64,000 nt of DNA from Stutzerimonas stutzeri (GCA_901420285.1 CABDVE010000001.1:868001-932000); one strand, 5' to 3'; numbered from the stretch's first letter, positions 42,430 through 51,937 are shown. The notes: generated by a model from the sequence alone, not told the origin. Program-made: numbers and translations.

Positions 42430-43947
42430 ATGTGTGGTATTGTCGGGATCATCGGTCAAAATCCGGTTAATGAATCTATTTATGCAGCGTTAACGTTGTT
42501 GCAACATCGCGGACAAGATGCCGCGGGTATCGTCACGGTGGACGATGAGAATCGCTTCCGTTTGCGCAAAGCCAATGGCTTGGTCAGTGACATTTTCAGA
42601 CAAGAACATATGTTACGCTTACAAGGCAATGCCGGCATGGGGCACGTACGTTATCCGACAGCGGGCAGTTCCAGCGTCTCGGAGGCACAACCATTTTATG
42701 TCAATTCGCCTTACGGCGTGACGTTGGTGCATAACGGCAATCTCACCAATTCCGCCGAACTCAAAGAAAAAGTGTTTAAAAGCGCACGTCGTCATGTCAA
42801 CACCAATTCCGATTCTGAGCTGTTGCTTAATATTCTCGCCAATCACCTCGACAACATTCCGCAAGATCATCTTGATCCGCAAGATATTTTCTACGCAGTG
42901 AGCAAAACCCACAAAGATGTGCGCGGCGCCTATGCTTGCTTGGCGATGATTATCGGTCACGGCATGGTGGCGTTTCGCGATCCCTTTGGTATTCGACCGC
43001 TGGTTTTGGGTAAACGTGAAGAAAACGGTCAAACCGAATATATGTTCGCGTCGGAGAGCGTGGCGTTAGATGTCGCCGGTTTTGATTTCGTGCGCGATGT
43101 GGCGCCGGGCGAAGCGATTTATGTGACTTTTGACGGCAAGCTTTACGCACAACAATGCGCTGTCAATGCGGTGCTAAACCCGTGCATCTTTGAATATGTC
43201 TATTTTGCCCGGCCGGATTCTATTATGGACGGTGTATCCGTGTACGCCGCACGCGTTCATATGGGCGAAAAACTCGGCCAAAAAATCGCGCGTGAATGGC
43301 AGAATGAACTGGAAAATATCGATGTGGTGATTCCCGTACCGGAAACTTCCACCGACATTGCGTTACAAATCGCCAACGTTTTAAACAAGCCGTATCGCCA
43401 AGGTTTTGTAAAAAACCGTTACGTAGGGCGCACCTTTATTATGCCGGGGCAGGCGCAACGTATCAGTTCCGTGCGTCGGAAACTCAATACCATCAAAGCG
43501 GAATTTAAAGATAAAAATGTGTTGTTGGTAGATGATTCCATTGTGCGTGGCACCACTTCCGAGCAAATTGTGGAAATGGCGCGCGCGGCCGGCGCGAAGA
43601 AAATTTATTTCGCCTCCGCCGCACCGGAAATTCGTTATCCGAACGTGTACGGTATTGATATGCCGAGCAAAGACGAATTAATCGCTTATGGTCGCGATGT
43701 CGATGAAATTGCGAAATTGATCGGCGTGGATAAATTGGTGTTCCAAGATTTAAGTGCGCTCACCGAATCTGTGCAACAAGAAAATCCGGCAATTCAAGGC
43801 TTTGATTGTTCCGTCTTCACCGGTGAATATGTAACCGGCGATATCACGCCGGAATATCTCGACGATATTGCTTTGCAACGCAATGATGGCGCGAAGAAAA
43901 TACGTGAAAAAGACGCCACAAATTTAGAAATTCATAACGAAAGATAA
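42430..43947 (+). CDS. purF: Amidophosphoribosyltransferase
   Basis: This 505-aa enzyme makes phosphoribosylamine from PRPP and glutamine, the first committed step of purine synthesis. After Met removal the N-terminal Cys of CGIVGIIG is the glutaminase nucleophile. HRGQDAAGI and the PRPP loop [16 protein letters not shown] near residues 363-378 are present. A motif copy (43165-43174) encodes Asn-Ala-Val-Leu. A 46-bp palindrome follows the gene. Confidence 0.98.
   Translation: MCGIVGIIGQNPVNESIYAALTLLQHRGQDAAGIVTVDDENRFRLRKANGLVSDIFRQEHMLRLQGNAGMGHVRYPTAGSSSVSEAQPFYVNSPYGVTLVHNGNLTNSAELKEKVFKSARRHVNTNSDSELLLNILANHLDNIPQDHLDPQDIFYAVSKTHKDVRGAYACLAMIIGHGMVAFRDPFGIRPLVLGKREENGQTEYMFASESVALDVAGFDFVRDVAPGEAIYVTFDGKLYAQQCAVNAVLNPCIFEYVYFARPDSIMDGVSVYAARVHMGEKLGQKIAREWQNELENIDVVIPVPETSTDIALQIANVLNKPYRQGFVKNRYVGRTFIMPGQAQRISSVRRKLNTIKAEFKDKNVLLVDDSIVRGTTSEQIVEMARAAGAKKIYFASAAPEIRYPNVYGIDMPSKDELIAYGRDVDEIAKLIGVDKLVFQDLSALTESVQQENPAIQGFDCSVFTGEYVTGDITPEYLDDIALQRNDGAKKIREKDATNLEIHNER
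43165..43174 (+). repeat. Intragenic copy of the motif in purF
   Basis: Exact AATGCGGTGC followed by TAAA. Read as Asn-Ala-Val-Leu. Confidence 0.75.
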
Positions 43948-43994
43948 GAAAAAGTGCGCTGATTGATTTAACCGTCAGTTTGTATTTGAAGATC

Positions 43995-44040
43995 AAAAAT
44001 AGCACCGCATTGGAAGCGCTTCCAATGCGGTGCTGTTTTT
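43995..44040. repeat. 46-bp near-perfect palindrome of two motif copies at the purF/yedF junction
   Basis: The central 34 bp (44001-44034) is a perfect palindrome: AGCACCGCATTGGAAGC followed directly by its complement. A-tract and T-tract flank it, with one mismatch. The T-tract overlaps the yedF stop codon. It is the tightest pair in the window. Confidence 0.93.
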
Positions 44041-44308
44041 AACGTTGAATTAAATAACGCAACTTGGTGCCATCCTGTTCCACACTCAATAAGGTGTAGC
44101 CGTGGTTTTTAGTGTCCACCGGGATATTGTTGATGGATTGCGCGCAGTCGCTTAACAGTTCCAGAATTTCGCCTTTTTGTAGCTGTGGCATAGTTTCTAG
44201 CATGACGATTGCCGGGTACGGGCAAGGTTCGCCCAGCGTGTCTAAGGTATAATCCGGGGTAATGTCTTGCGGATCTTTATCTAATTTTTGTACAACGGTA
44301 AATGCCAT
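44039..44308 (-). CDS. yedF: TusA/YedF-family sulfur-carrier-like protein
   Basis: This 89-aa protein has the TusA-family motif LDTLGEPCPYPAIVMLE, with the CPxP cysteine that carries sulfur in TusA. ATG 44308 has AGGA upstream and avoids overlap with yedE. It follows the YedE-type transporter by 31 nt, matching the yedE-yedF pair of E. coli. It probably accepts sulfur or selenium from the transporter; the substrate is inferred. Confidence 0.9.
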   Translation of the reverse strand: MAFTVVQKLDKDPQDITPDYTLDTLGEPCPYPAIVMLETMPQLQKGEILELLSDCAQSINNIPVDTKNHGYTLLSVEQDGTKLRYLIQR

Positions 44309-44339
44309 AATATTTCCTTTTTTGTTGATGAAGAATAAA

Positions 44340-45569
44340 TTACGCGCCGCAGCCATTCATTTGCGTTTGAGCGCTCGCAAGTTTTGCTTTCGCTTTGGTA
44401 AGGAAGCGTTTTTCCCACCAAATCACGGCGACTAAGCAGAGAATTAGTAAACCGTAGTTCACCAATAACCCGCCGACCGGGCCGAATTCTTTCAGTAAGT
44501 TGAGCTTTTCGTAATCAAGCGCCAGTAACGGTGCTAAATCATCCCAGGCGTATGCCAAATAAGTGGAACCGACCACATTGCCTACGCCGACCCACATGAA
44601 ATGTACTTGACCTTCCATTGAACGATACATCCAGCCGGTTTCGCAGCCACCCGCCAGCACGATGCCGAAGCCGAACAATAAGCCGCCGATAATGGCGTTT
44701 GGACCTGCCCACATGATTTTCGGTGATACGCCGAGTTGAATGTAACTAAATACGCCGATGGTGCCCACGATAATGCCGAAAATAATTGCTTTCGCCATAT
44801 AAGCGCGGCCGGTTACCCAAAGATCACGGAAGGCTGAAGTGAAGCAGATTTGTGCCCGTTCGATTAGCAAGCCGAAAGCTAAACCACACAGCATGGCGAA
44901 GCCGAGTTTGACGGATTGGGCCATCACATAAAGGGACGCGATGAGATAGATGAAAAACACCGCTATGCCAAGCCAAAAACGGCGTTGGGCTTTTTTCGGG
45001 TCGTTTTCCTGTAATTTCGCTGCCCCTTTTTTTAGTTCCAGTTTTACGCGGAACATAGGAAGAAGCGTAAATTTCACACCTACATAAGAACCGACTGCGG
45101 TAGCGATGGTAAAAAACCAGGCGTGCACGGAAAATTGCGGAATCCCGGTAAACAGTGAAGCGAGGTTACAGCCCATCGCCAAGCGTGCACCGAAACCGGC
45201 CAGAGCACCGCCAATTAAGGCTTGAGCGATACGGCGTTTATGCGGCTGGTTACGCCATTTGACGTTGTTTGCCCACAATGCAGCGGAAATACAACCGGCG
45301 AACATACCAAGAATCATCACGCCGTCGATACGGGTGAAAATGGTACCTTGCATACCGATGATTTTGTAATAACTCCAATCGGATACATCCACGCCGAGCG
45401 CCTGCAAGGCGTGTCCGCCCCAACGGGTAAATTCCCCCGTTACCGCCCAATAAGTGCCGGTTACGCCGAAATAATAGGCGGAAATTACCCCCGCTGCGAT
45501 TACTGCTACGACAGGGTTCCAATATTTAATCAGATAATTTTGTTTGAATTGTTGCAAAATCTCTTTCAT
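44340..45569 (-). CDS. yedE: YeeE/YedE-family thiosulfate/selenium transporter
   Basis: This 409-aa membrane protein has two internally similar halves. Each has a conserved cysteine loop: GFGARLAMGCNLASLFTG near residue 125-142 and GFGIVLAGGCETGWMYRS near 310. In the related YeeE (TsuA) such cysteines pass thiosulfate across the membrane. Its length and pairing with yedF point to the YedE subgroup tied to selenium or sulfur use. An RERAQICFTSAFRDL loop is also typical. Confidence 0.9.
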   Translation of the reverse strand: MKEILQQFKQNYLIKYWNPVVAVIAAGVISAYYFGVTGTYWAVTGEFTRWGGHALQALGVDVSDWSYYKIIGMQGTIFTRIDGVMILGMFAGCISAALWANNVKWRNQPHKRRIAQALIGGALAGFGARLAMGCNLASLFTGIPQFSVHAWFFTIATAVGSYVGVKFTLLPMFRVKLELKKGAAKLQENDPKKAQRRFWLGIAVFFIYLIASLYVMAQSVKLGFAMLCGLAFGLLIERAQICFTSAFRDLWVTGRAYMAKAIIFGIIVGTIGVFSYIQLGVSPKIMWAGPNAIIGGLLFGFGIVLAGGCETGWMYRSMEGQVHFMWVGVGNVVGSTYLAYAWDDLAPLLALDYEKLNLLKEFGPVGGLLVNYGLLILCLVAVIWWEKRFLTKAKAKLASAQTQMNGCGA

Positions 45570-45778
45570 AGAAAACCTTAAAGATTGAATAGAAAATTTG
45601 CAAGAAAGGTATAAATAATGTGAAAGAAGAGGGGTTCATCATTTTCCTATACACAAAACTTGCGACATAAGACAAATCGATTGTCGGGCGACATGATAGC
45701 ATTATTTGCCTTTAAAGAATAGAAGCGCGGTTCACCGTTAACATAAAGAGGTAACCGCGTGGTTTGCTTGTTGAGATA

Positions 45779-46531
45779 TTAGGCCGGATTATCAATATCC
45801 TTAAATTCCACCACCAAACCGTATTCTTTGGCTAGCCATTCGCCCAAGGCTTGAATGCCGTAACGTTCAGTGGCGTGGTGGCCGGCGGCGAAGAAATGAA
45901 TGTTTTGCTCACGTGCGGAATGAACTGTTTGTTCCGACACTTCGCCGGTAATAAATGCGTCACAACCTTGTGCTGCAGCCAGATCGATATAGCCTTGACC
46001 GCCTCCGCTGCAAAGGCCGATTTTGCGGATTAATTGCGGCCCGTTAAGACAAGCCAGCGGTTTGCGATTTAATGCGCGTTCAATGCGGTGCTCAAACGCG
46101 ACTCCGCTTAACGGTTCGCGCAGTTCGCCCCAAACGGGAATACTCACCGCGCCGCTTTCGAGCGGTTGGAGATTTTCAATGCCGAGCAATGCAGCAAGTT
46201 GCGCGTTATTGCCCAGTTCGGGATGCACGTCTAACGGCAAATGATAAGCGTATAAATTAATATCGTTTAGCAGTAAGGTTTTAATCCGCTTTCCCTTCAT
46301 GCCGCGAATGCACGGATTTTCGTTTTTCCAAAAATAGCCATGGTGTACCAGCACCGCATCGGCACCTTGTGCCGCGGCGTAATCAATCAGCGCTTGGCTT
46401 GCCGTTACGCCGGTGACGATTTTTTGGATCTCTGCTTTGCCTTCTACTTGCAAGCCATTTGGTGCGTAATCGTTAATGCCGTTAGAATTGAGTTTGCACT
46501 TGAGAATATGTTCGAGTTCGAGATTGTTCAT
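45779..46531 (-). CDS. Nif3-like dinuclear metal-centre protein (YbgI/GTP cyclohydrolase I type 2)
   Basis: This 250-aa protein has the Nif3/YbgI metal-binding signatures VLVHHGYFWK near residues 60-69, a DVHPELGNNAQLA segment and FFAAGHHATERYGIQALGEWL near the C-terminus. These proteins form toroidal hexamers with a bimetal site. A GTP cyclohydrolase activity is annotated for some members but the physiological role is unclear. A motif copy (46082-46091) encodes Glu-His-Arg-Ile in a frame unlike the other intragenic copies. Confidence 0.9.
   Translation of the reverse strand: MNNLELEHILKCKLNSNGINDYAPNGLQVEGKAEIQKIVTGVTASQALIDYAAAQGADAVLVHHGYFWKNENPCIRGMKGKRIKTLLLNDINLYAYHLPLDVHPELGNNAQLAALLGIENLQPLESGAVSIPVWGELREPLSGVAFEHRIERALNRKPLACLNGPQLIRKIGLCSGGGQGYIDLAAAQGCDAFITGEVSEQTVHSAREQNIHFFAAGHHATERYGIQALGEWLAKEYGLVVEFKDIDNPA
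46082..46091 (+). repeat. Intragenic copy of the motif in the Nif3-like gene
   Basis: Exact AATGCGGTGC followed by TCAAACG. The minus-strand gene reads it as Glu-His-Arg-Ile. A near copy (GCACCGCATC) is at 46351-46360. Confidence 0.75.
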
Positions 46532-46744
46532 GCTCTGTCGGAAATGAGAAAAAGGTGGGCTATGTTACGAAATTTCCTGCGACATTTCAAAAAAAATGGC
46601 TAGTGCGAAAAGTTGGGGGAAGTGCACTAGCCAAGTTTCATTACTATCTAGTATCTAAAACGAGATTCATTATATATAAATGTATATAATGAGCAACAGA
46701 AATTTATGAAATGATAAAAAATAAATAAGAAATTTTTGTAAAGC

Positions 46745-46758
46745 TTGATTTTGATCAT
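46745..46758. promoter_or_regulatory. FNR-like site
   Basis: TTGATTTTGATCAT matches TTGAT-N4-ATCAA at nine of ten positions. No obvious gene start is positioned for it, so function is uncertain. Confidence 0.35.
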
Positions 46759-46792
46759 AAAAATACACTTATTTAGTCGACGATTTAAATGA

Positions 46793-46816
46793 AAAAACCG
46801 CCTTTTAAGGCGGTGG
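46793..46816 (-). terminator. Rho-independent terminator after ribA
   Basis: On the minus strand, stem CCGCCTT / AAGGCGG followed by TTTTTTC, about 20 nt beyond the ribA stop. Confidence 0.85.
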
Positions 46817-46836
46817 ATATTTTGTGCGGCTTTTAG

Positions 46837-47493
46837 TTATTTCTGATTCATCACTTCTTCTTGACAGTGCGGGCATTCCATTAAGTACTCTTGCTTGTTG
46901 TGTACGATGTAATGTCCCATTTTTTTCGCTTTAGTGTCGAGGTATTTGGTGTTGTAACGATTTTCGCCCACATTGAGCGGAACGCGCTCCACCACATTGA
47001 TACCCGCTTGTTTCATGGTATCCACTTTTTGCGGATTATTTGTCATTAGACGCACTTTTTTCACACCGAGCAATTCGAACATATCGGCGCACACCGCAAA
47101 ATTCCGTTCGTCCGCTTTAAATCCAAGGGCGAGGTTGGCCTCGATGGTATCCATACCTTGATCTTGCAAAGCATAGGCACGAATTTTATTAATCAAGCCG
47201 ATGCCGCGACCTTCTTCCCGGTGATAAATCAACACGCCGCGTCCTTCTTCTTGAATTTGGCGTAGCGCCGTGGCAAGTTGAAAACCGCAGTCGCACTTTA
47301 AGCTGTGCAACGCGTCGCCGGTTAAGCATTCGGAGTGGATACGCGCTAAAACCGGTTCTTCTTCGTTCGAAATATCGCCCATGACCAACGCGACGTGTTC
47401 TTTTTTGCTATCCGGCAATTCAAAGCCCACTATTTTAAAAATGCCGTATTCAGTAGGCAGGTTGGCTTGCGCGACCCGTCGAATTTTTGCCAT
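46837..47493 (-). CDS. ribA: GTP cyclohydrolase II
   Basis: This 218-aa zinc enzyme opens GTP for riboflavin synthesis. Zinc cysteines appear in [20 protein letters not shown] and the catalytic region in [18 protein letters not shown]. It has an extended C-terminus with an extra CPHC motif ([11 protein letters not shown]). ATG 47493 has AAGGA 7 nt upstream and gives the E. coli-like N-terminus. It is divergent from pgpB, as in E. coli. Confidence 0.96.
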   Translation of the reverse strand: MAKIRRVAQANLPTEYGIFKIVGFELPDSKKEHVALVMGDISNEEEPVLARIHSECLTGDALHSLKCDCGFQLATALRQIQEEGRGVLIYHREEGRGIGLINKIRAYALQDQGMDTIEANLALGFKADERNFAVCADMFELLGVKKVRLMTNNPQKVDTMKQAGINVVERVPLNVGENRYNTKYLDTKAKKMGHYIVHNKQEYLMECPHCQEEVMNQK

Positions 47494-47561
47494 AAAGTTG
47501 TCCTTCTTCGTTTTCGATTCTGTTAAAATGCGCACTTTATTTTTATTCTTAAGGAGCGCTT

Positions 47562-48278
47562 ATGTTTAAAAGGCTGTCATTATATATGTTATTACTTTGT
47601 CTTGTACCGTTTTTTGTTTGGGGATTTTCCTATCGATGGCATGGCAACGGCCAATTAAATGAAGCCGATTATTGGTTGTATTTGCTCACCGAAACAGGCA
47701 GTGCGCCTTATGCGCTTATTACTTGTGCGTTGTTTGCGCTTGTTTTTCGCTTCTTATTTCGTAGCCGTAAACAATGGCTTTTCGCCGTATCGGTGATGGC
47801 GCTTTCGGTGGCGGCCACACAAGCCTTGAAAACCGGCTTGAAAGCGGTGTTTCAAGAACCGCGTCCGTTTGTTACGTATTTGGCAGAGCAAAACAATAGC
47901 AGCACAGAAAGTTTTTATCAAAATGATCGCGCTCAACGGGCATTAATTGCTAAAGACTTTTATTCCCAAACGGGTACGCCCGCTTGGTTAATTCACCATT
48001 ATGAAAACGAAACCGGCTATTCGTTTCCGTCCGGTCATACTCTTTTTGCGGCAACCTGGTTAATGTTGGCAGTTGGTTTTACTCAATTGACGGGTAATCG
48101 TAGTAGAGCGGCGAAATTATTGATCGGTGCGATGGTGGCGTGGAGTTTATTGATGCTAATCAGCCGCCTACGTCTCGGTATGCATTATCCGATCGATTTA
48201 TTGGTGGCGATAATTACGGCTTGGTTAGTGAATGTAATTATTTTCGGCTTTTTACTGAAAAAACGATCTTTGTCATAA
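47562..48278 (+). CDS. pgpB: Phosphatidylglycerophosphatase B (PAP2 family)
   Basis: This 238-aa membrane phosphatase dephosphorylates phosphatidylglycerophosphate, undecaprenyl diphosphate and related lipids. The three PAP2 motifs are present: KAVFQEPRPF, YSFPSGHTLFAA and SRLRLGMHYPIDLLVA (catalytic His residues in the last two). About six membrane segments. GGAG precedes ATG 47562. Adjacent ribA supports the assignment. Confidence 0.93.
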   Translation: MFKRLSLYMLLLCLVPFFVWGFSYRWHGNGQLNEADYWLYLLTETGSAPYALITCALFALVFRFLFRSRKQWLFAVSVMALSVAATQALKTGLKAVFQEPRPFVTYLAEQNNSSTESFYQNDRAQRALIAKDFYSQTGTPAWLIHHYENETGYSFPSGHTLFAATWLMLAVGFTQLTGNRSRAAKLLIGAMVAWSLLMLISRLRLGMHYPIDLLVAIITAWLVNVIIFGFLLKKRSLS

Positions 48279-48284
48279 ATTTTA

Positions 48285-48325
48285 ATAAAACGTGCGGTTA
48301 GAATTCTCGTCAATTTTAACCGCGT
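48285..48325 (+). terminator. Terminator-like stem between pgpB and nagK
   Basis: ACGTGCGGTTA and TAACCGCGT pair imperfectly around an 18-nt loop, followed by TTTTTT. GTGCGGTT recalls the classical uptake signal. Confidence 0.5.
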
Positions 48326-48341
48326 TTTTTAAGGAGAAGCT

Positions 48342-49256
48342 ATGTACTACGGTTTAGACATCGGCGGCACTAAAATTGAACTCGCCGCGTTCAACGAAAA
48401 ATTAGAAAAATTATATTCCGAACGCGTGGCGACACCGAAAACGGATTACGATGAATGGCTTGATACTATCGTGGAGTTGGTTAAGCGCGCCGATGCACGT
48501 TTCGGTGAACGCGGCAGCGTGGGGATGGGCGTACCGGGTTTTGTTAATCAGCAGACCGGTTTGGCGGAAATCACGAATATTCGCGTGGCCGATAATAAAC
48601 CGATTTTACGCGATCTGTCCGAACGCTTGGGGTGCGAAGTACGAGCGGAAAATGACGCGAACTGTTTCGCCTTGTCTGAAGCGTGGGACGAGGAAAATCA
48701 ACAGTACCCGAGCGTGCTCGGTTTAATTCTCGGTACAGGCTTCGGTGGCGGTTTCGTGATTAACGGCAAAGTGCATTCCGGTCAAGTGGGCATGGCAGGC
48801 GAATTGGGACATTTGCAGCTCAATTATCACGCATTGAAATTACTCGGCTGGGATAAGGCGCCGATTTATCCGTGCGGTTGCGGCAACACGGCTTGTTTGG
48901 ATACTTATCTTTCCGGTCGCGGCTTTGAAATGCTGTATCGCGATTTAAAAGGCGAGGCGCTTTCAGCTCGCGAAATTATTGATGCGTTCTATCGCGGCAA
49001 AGAAAGTGCGTTGGATTTTGTGACACTTTTTGTGGAACTTGCGGCTATTTCGATCGGCAATATCATTACCGCATTTGACCCGCATATGATTGTGCTCGGC
49101 GGCGGTTTATCGAATTTCGATTATCTTTACGAAGCCTTACCGAAAGCGCTTCCGCCGCATTTAATGCGTACTGCCAGAGTGCCGCCGATAAAAAAAGCCA
49201 AGCACGGCGATTCCGGTGGTGTACGCGGTGCAGCAGCGCTATTCTTAGGCAAATGA
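48342..49256 (+). CDS. nagK: N-acetyl-D-glucosamine kinase
   Basis: This 304-aa ROK-family kinase phosphorylates GlcNAc from cell-wall recycling. Motifs are [12 protein letters not shown] at the N-terminus, [13 protein letters not shown] near residue 105, [13 protein letters not shown], and the zinc site [11 protein letters not shown] with [23 protein letters not shown] precedes ATG. The downstream gap carries four copies of the repeat motif. Confidence 0.96.
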   Translation: MYYGLDIGGTKIELAAFNEKLEKLYSERVATPKTDYDEWLDTIVELVKRADARFGERGSVGMGVPGFVNQQTGLAEITNIRVADNKPILRDLSERLGCEVRAENDANCFALSEAWDEENQQYPSVLGLILGTGFGGGFVINGKVHSGQVGMAGELGHLQLNYHALKLLGWDKAPIYPCGCGNTACLDTYLSGRGFEMLYRDLKGEALSAREIIDAFYRGKESALDFVTLFVELAAISIGNIITAFDPHMIVLGGGLSNFDYLYEALPKALPPHLMRTARVPPIKKAKHGDSGGVRGAAALFLGK

Positions 49257-49287
49257 CTTTCCTTAAATTGAAAATAAAAGCGATGCC

Positions 49288-49326
49288 AATGCGGTGCTAA
49301 AAGCGAAGGTCATTTCAATGCGGTGC
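49288..49326 (+). repeat. Two direct copies of the motif after nagK
   Basis: Exact AATGCGGTGC at 49288-49297 and 49317-49326, same orientation, 29 bp apart. They lie in the 286-nt nagK-bcr gap, which has no gene. Confidence 0.88.
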
Positions 49327-49448
49327 CGGTTGGCGCTTTTGTTTTTTACCGAACGCAAAAGGATTTTATTTTTGAGTAAAACTTTTGATTTCGAGGAATG
49401 TGTAGCAAATACACAAAATGATTGGCGAGTGAAATATAAGTTTGTATG

Positions 49449-49492
49449 AAAATAGCACCGCATTGAGAGCGATTCCAATGCGGTGCTATTTT
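49449..49492. repeat. Inverted motif pair at the nagK/bcr convergent junction
   Basis: Perfect 17-bp arms, AAAATAGCACCGCATTG (49449-49465) and its complement (49476-49492), with a 10-nt loop. It can terminate transcription from either side. Confidence 0.92.
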
Positions 49493-49542
49493 GTGAGGGT
49501 AATTTTCGTTTGTGCGTTTGTTCGGTAATTTCGTTCCGCATG

Positions 49543-50736
49543 CTATTTGGTTAAATTTCGACAAGCCAAAAAATAATAGGAGAATACGGAAATTACTACA
49601 CAAGCGCCCATGGTGTAAAGCATTGGTGCGGCGCTGTCCATTTTCATCAGCGCGACCAATGTGCCCATTAATGCGCCGATAGCGAAACGTACACTACCTA
49701 CCAGGGAATTTGCGGTGCCCGCCATATTCGGAAATTTTTCTAAAATCGATGCCATGGCGTTCGAAGAAATCAACGGGTTTTGTCCAACGAAAAATGCCAC
49801 ACCGAGCGCTATCGACCAAAAGCCTAGATTAAAAAGTGCGCTCAAAACCAGCCACATTCCGGCTAAAAATTGAATGGTAATACCGATACGTAGCATAGTT
49901 TCTGCGCCAAATTTCAATACAAAATGTCCGTTTAGGAAGGAGGCGAAAGTCATAATCGCGATATTGAGCATAAAGAAATAACCGAATTCATCCACCGCAA
50001 TACCGTAAATACCGATATATACGATAGAGCCAGCCGTCAAAAAGGCGAACAATCCGCCAAAGCCGAAAGAGGCGGCGAACATATAACCCAGCACTTCTTT
50101 TTGTTTCCATAAAGCCATAAAGTTCCGTGCGATGATATTGAGGCGTAGCGGAATGCGGTTTTCTTTTTTATGGGTTTCGGGAATGATGAAAAAGACCAAT
50201 AGCGCCGATAATCCGCCCATAAATGACATGACATAGAAAATTGCGTGCCAGTGGGCATATTTCACGATGTACCCACCGATTACCGGTGCGATGAGCGGTG
50301 CGATCATAAACACCAGCGTGATGGTGGACATGACTTTAGAGAGTTCGTTTTTGCTAAATAAATCGCGTAATAACGCACCGGAAAGTACGACCGGCGCAGC
50401 ACCGAAAAAGCCTTGTACAAAGCGAAGGGTGGTGAAATTGCCGATAGTATTGATTTCCGTCAGAATTAAGGCGGTAATTGCACTGATAATAACGCCGAGC
50501 AAAATAATCGGTTTACGTCCGAAGCTATCGCCGAACGGTCCCCAGAATAATTGACCGAACGCCATGCCGTAAGAAAATGCGGTAAGCGTATGTTGTACCC
50601 GTTCCGGACTGATGTTGAGATCTTCGGCGATAGCTAAAAATGACGGCAGATACATATCTACGCCGAAGGGTGGCAACATGGATAAAATACCGAGGGTGGC
50701 AATAAAAATAAAACCGGGTTTGATTTTTTTGTTCAT
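49543..50736 (-). CDS. bcr: Bcr/CflA-family multidrug efflux MFS transporter
   Basis: This 397-aa protein has twelve membrane segments. The loop 2-3 motif GPFGDSFGRKPIILLG near residues 65-80 is the MFS motif A. FGVDMYLPSFLAIAEDL at the N-terminus and the GGYIVKYAHWHAIFYV region are typical of Bcr/CflA drug:H+ antiporters. The ATG directly follows the rsuA stop, so the genes are coupled; bcr-rsuA is also a neighbour pair in E. coli. The drug substrate is not readable. Confidence 0.92.
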   Translation of the reverse strand: MNKKIKPGFIFIATLGILSMLPPFGVDMYLPSFLAIAEDLNISPERVQHTLTAFSYGMAFGQLFWGPFGDSFGRKPIILLGVIISAITALILTEINTIGNFTTLRFVQGFFGAAPVVLSGALLRDLFSKNELSKVMSTITLVFMIAPLIAPVIGGYIVKYAHWHAIFYVMSFMGGLSALLVFFIIPETHKKENRIPLRLNIIARNFMALWKQKEVLGYMFAASFGFGGLFAFLTAGSIVYIGIYGIAVDEFGYFFMLNIAIMTFASFLNGHFVLKFGAETMLRIGITIQFLAGMWLVLSALFNLGFWSIALGVAFFVGQNPLISSNAMASILEKFPNMAGTANSLVGSVRFAIGALMGTLVALMKMDSAAPMLYTMGACVVISVFSYYFLACRNLTK

Positions 50737-51435
50737 TTATTTCACCAAATTTTCAATTTCTTCGGGCGTTAACGGACGAAATTCGCCTTCTTGCAAGGAT
50801 TCGTCTAATACTACGTCGCCGATTTTCCAACGATGAAGACCGATGACTTTATTACCGAGTGCGGCAAACATGCGTTTTACTTGGTGATAACGCCCTTCGG
50901 AAAGGGTGAGATTAACGTTGTAATCATCAAGAATTTCCAGTTTCGCCGGTTTGGTTGGTGTTTTTTCGCCGCGCAATAAAATGCCTTCGGTGCAAGCTTG
51001 CGCATAATGCGTTTCCACGGGATCGGCAAGCGTGACGAGATAGGTTTTTTCGCAATGATGTTTCGGCGAGGTGATGCGGTGTGACCACTGCCCGTCATCG
51101 GTTAATAGCACGAGCCCGGTGGTATCAACATCCAAGCGCCCCGCGCTGTGTAATTTGCCGGTGAGCGGATAGTCGAAAAATTGATAAATATTCGGATAGT
51201 CGCCGTCATCGTTGGAACATACGTAGCCTTGTGGTTTATTCAGCATAAAATATAGTCCTTCGTCGAGCCAGCCGAGTAATTCCTCTTCAAAATAAATTTG
51301 GTCTTTCGATGAAACTTGGCGCGCACCGCTTTTTTCAATTTCTCCGTTAATTTTGACTATGCCTTGGCGAATGGCTTTAGTGGCTTGGGAACGGGTTAGG
51401 CCGGTGTTTTCGGCGATAAATTTGTCTAGTCGCAT
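50737..51435 (-). CDS. rsuA: 16S rRNA pseudouridine(516) synthase
   Basis: This 232-aa enzyme has an N-terminal S4 RNA-binding domain (MRLDKFIAENTGLTRSQATKAI) and a catalytic RsuA/RluB domain. The active-site Asp lies in AGRLDVDTTGLVLLTDDG near residue 102. It modifies U516 of 16S rRNA. Length matches E. coli RsuA (231). It is upstream of bcr in the same direction. Confidence 0.95.
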   Translation of the reverse strand: MRLDKFIAENTGLTRSQATKAIRQGIVKINGEIEKSGARQVSSKDQIYFEEELLGWLDEGLYFMLNKPQGYVCSNDDGDYPNIYQFFDYPLTGKLHSAGRLDVDTTGLVLLTDDGQWSHRITSPKHHCEKTYLVTLADPVETHYAQACTEGILLRGEKTPTKPAKLEILDDYNVNLTLSEGRYHQVKRMFAALGNKVIGLHRWKIGDVVLDESLQEGEFRPLTPEEIENLVK

Positions 51436-51491
51436 AGGGTCTCTGTGATGAATTCTGGATGTTCTGTTACGAGGAAATATGAACTAAATGG

Positions 51492-51833
51492 TTATTCGAA
51501 TGCTATTTCTTTTATTCTCAATTCAGTACCGTTTTGTCGCTGTAAATGAGGACTACCGCATTGAGGGCAGATGTTGTGGTGCGCTTGAATTTCTACTTGT
51601 TTTTCGCATTGCCAGCACCAAGCGAGGGCAGGAATTTCGATAAGGTGAAGCGTGCAACCTTCGGCTGGTGTGCCTTGGCAGCTGATGTCGAAGCAAAATT
51701 TCAATGCATCCGGTTCCACGCACGAAAGTGCGCCAATTTCCAACCAAAGTTCGGTGACTTTTTTTATATGATGGGTTTTACATTGCTGTTCTACGATTTC
51801 CAATATATTTTGGCAAAGGGAAAGTTCGTGCAT
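51492..51833 (-). CDS. hypA: Hydrogenase nickel-incorporation protein HypA
   Basis: This 113-aa nickel metallochaperone has the invariant MHE N-terminus (nickel ligand His2) and a zinc site with two CxxC pairs, CWQC and CPQC, near residues 73-93. It delivers Ni to [NiFe]-hydrogenase. No other hyp or hydrogenase genes occur in the window, so its partners must lie elsewhere. Confidence 0.93.
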   Translation of the reverse strand: MHELSLCQNILEIVEQQCKTHHIKKVTELWLEIGALSCVEPDALKFCFDISCQGTPAEGCTLHLIEIPALAWCWQCEKQVEIQAHHNICPQCGSPHLQRQNGTELRIKEIAFE

Positions 51834-51937
51834 AAATCCTCCGAATTTATTGAGCGCTTATTTTAGGAAAATGTTTGGGGGCGTGGCAAATATATTGAGA
51901 AGATTGCTTGATACGCTGCAAAAAAGTGAGCTTAAAT

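Larger units (their letters stand above)
46532..46836. other. 305-nt gap between ribA and the Nif3-like gene
   Basis: No supported gene. The gap contains an inverted repeat CATTATATA / TATATAATG (46668-46691), an FNR-like sequence TTGAT-N4-ATCAT (46745-46758) and the ribA terminator. Composition is AT-rich. Confidence 0.5.

Noticed and set aside
43995-44040. Factor-binding operator for yedF or purF
   Set aside because: The same palindrome type occurs at many unrelated gene ends, always downstream, so a gene-specific operator is unlikely.
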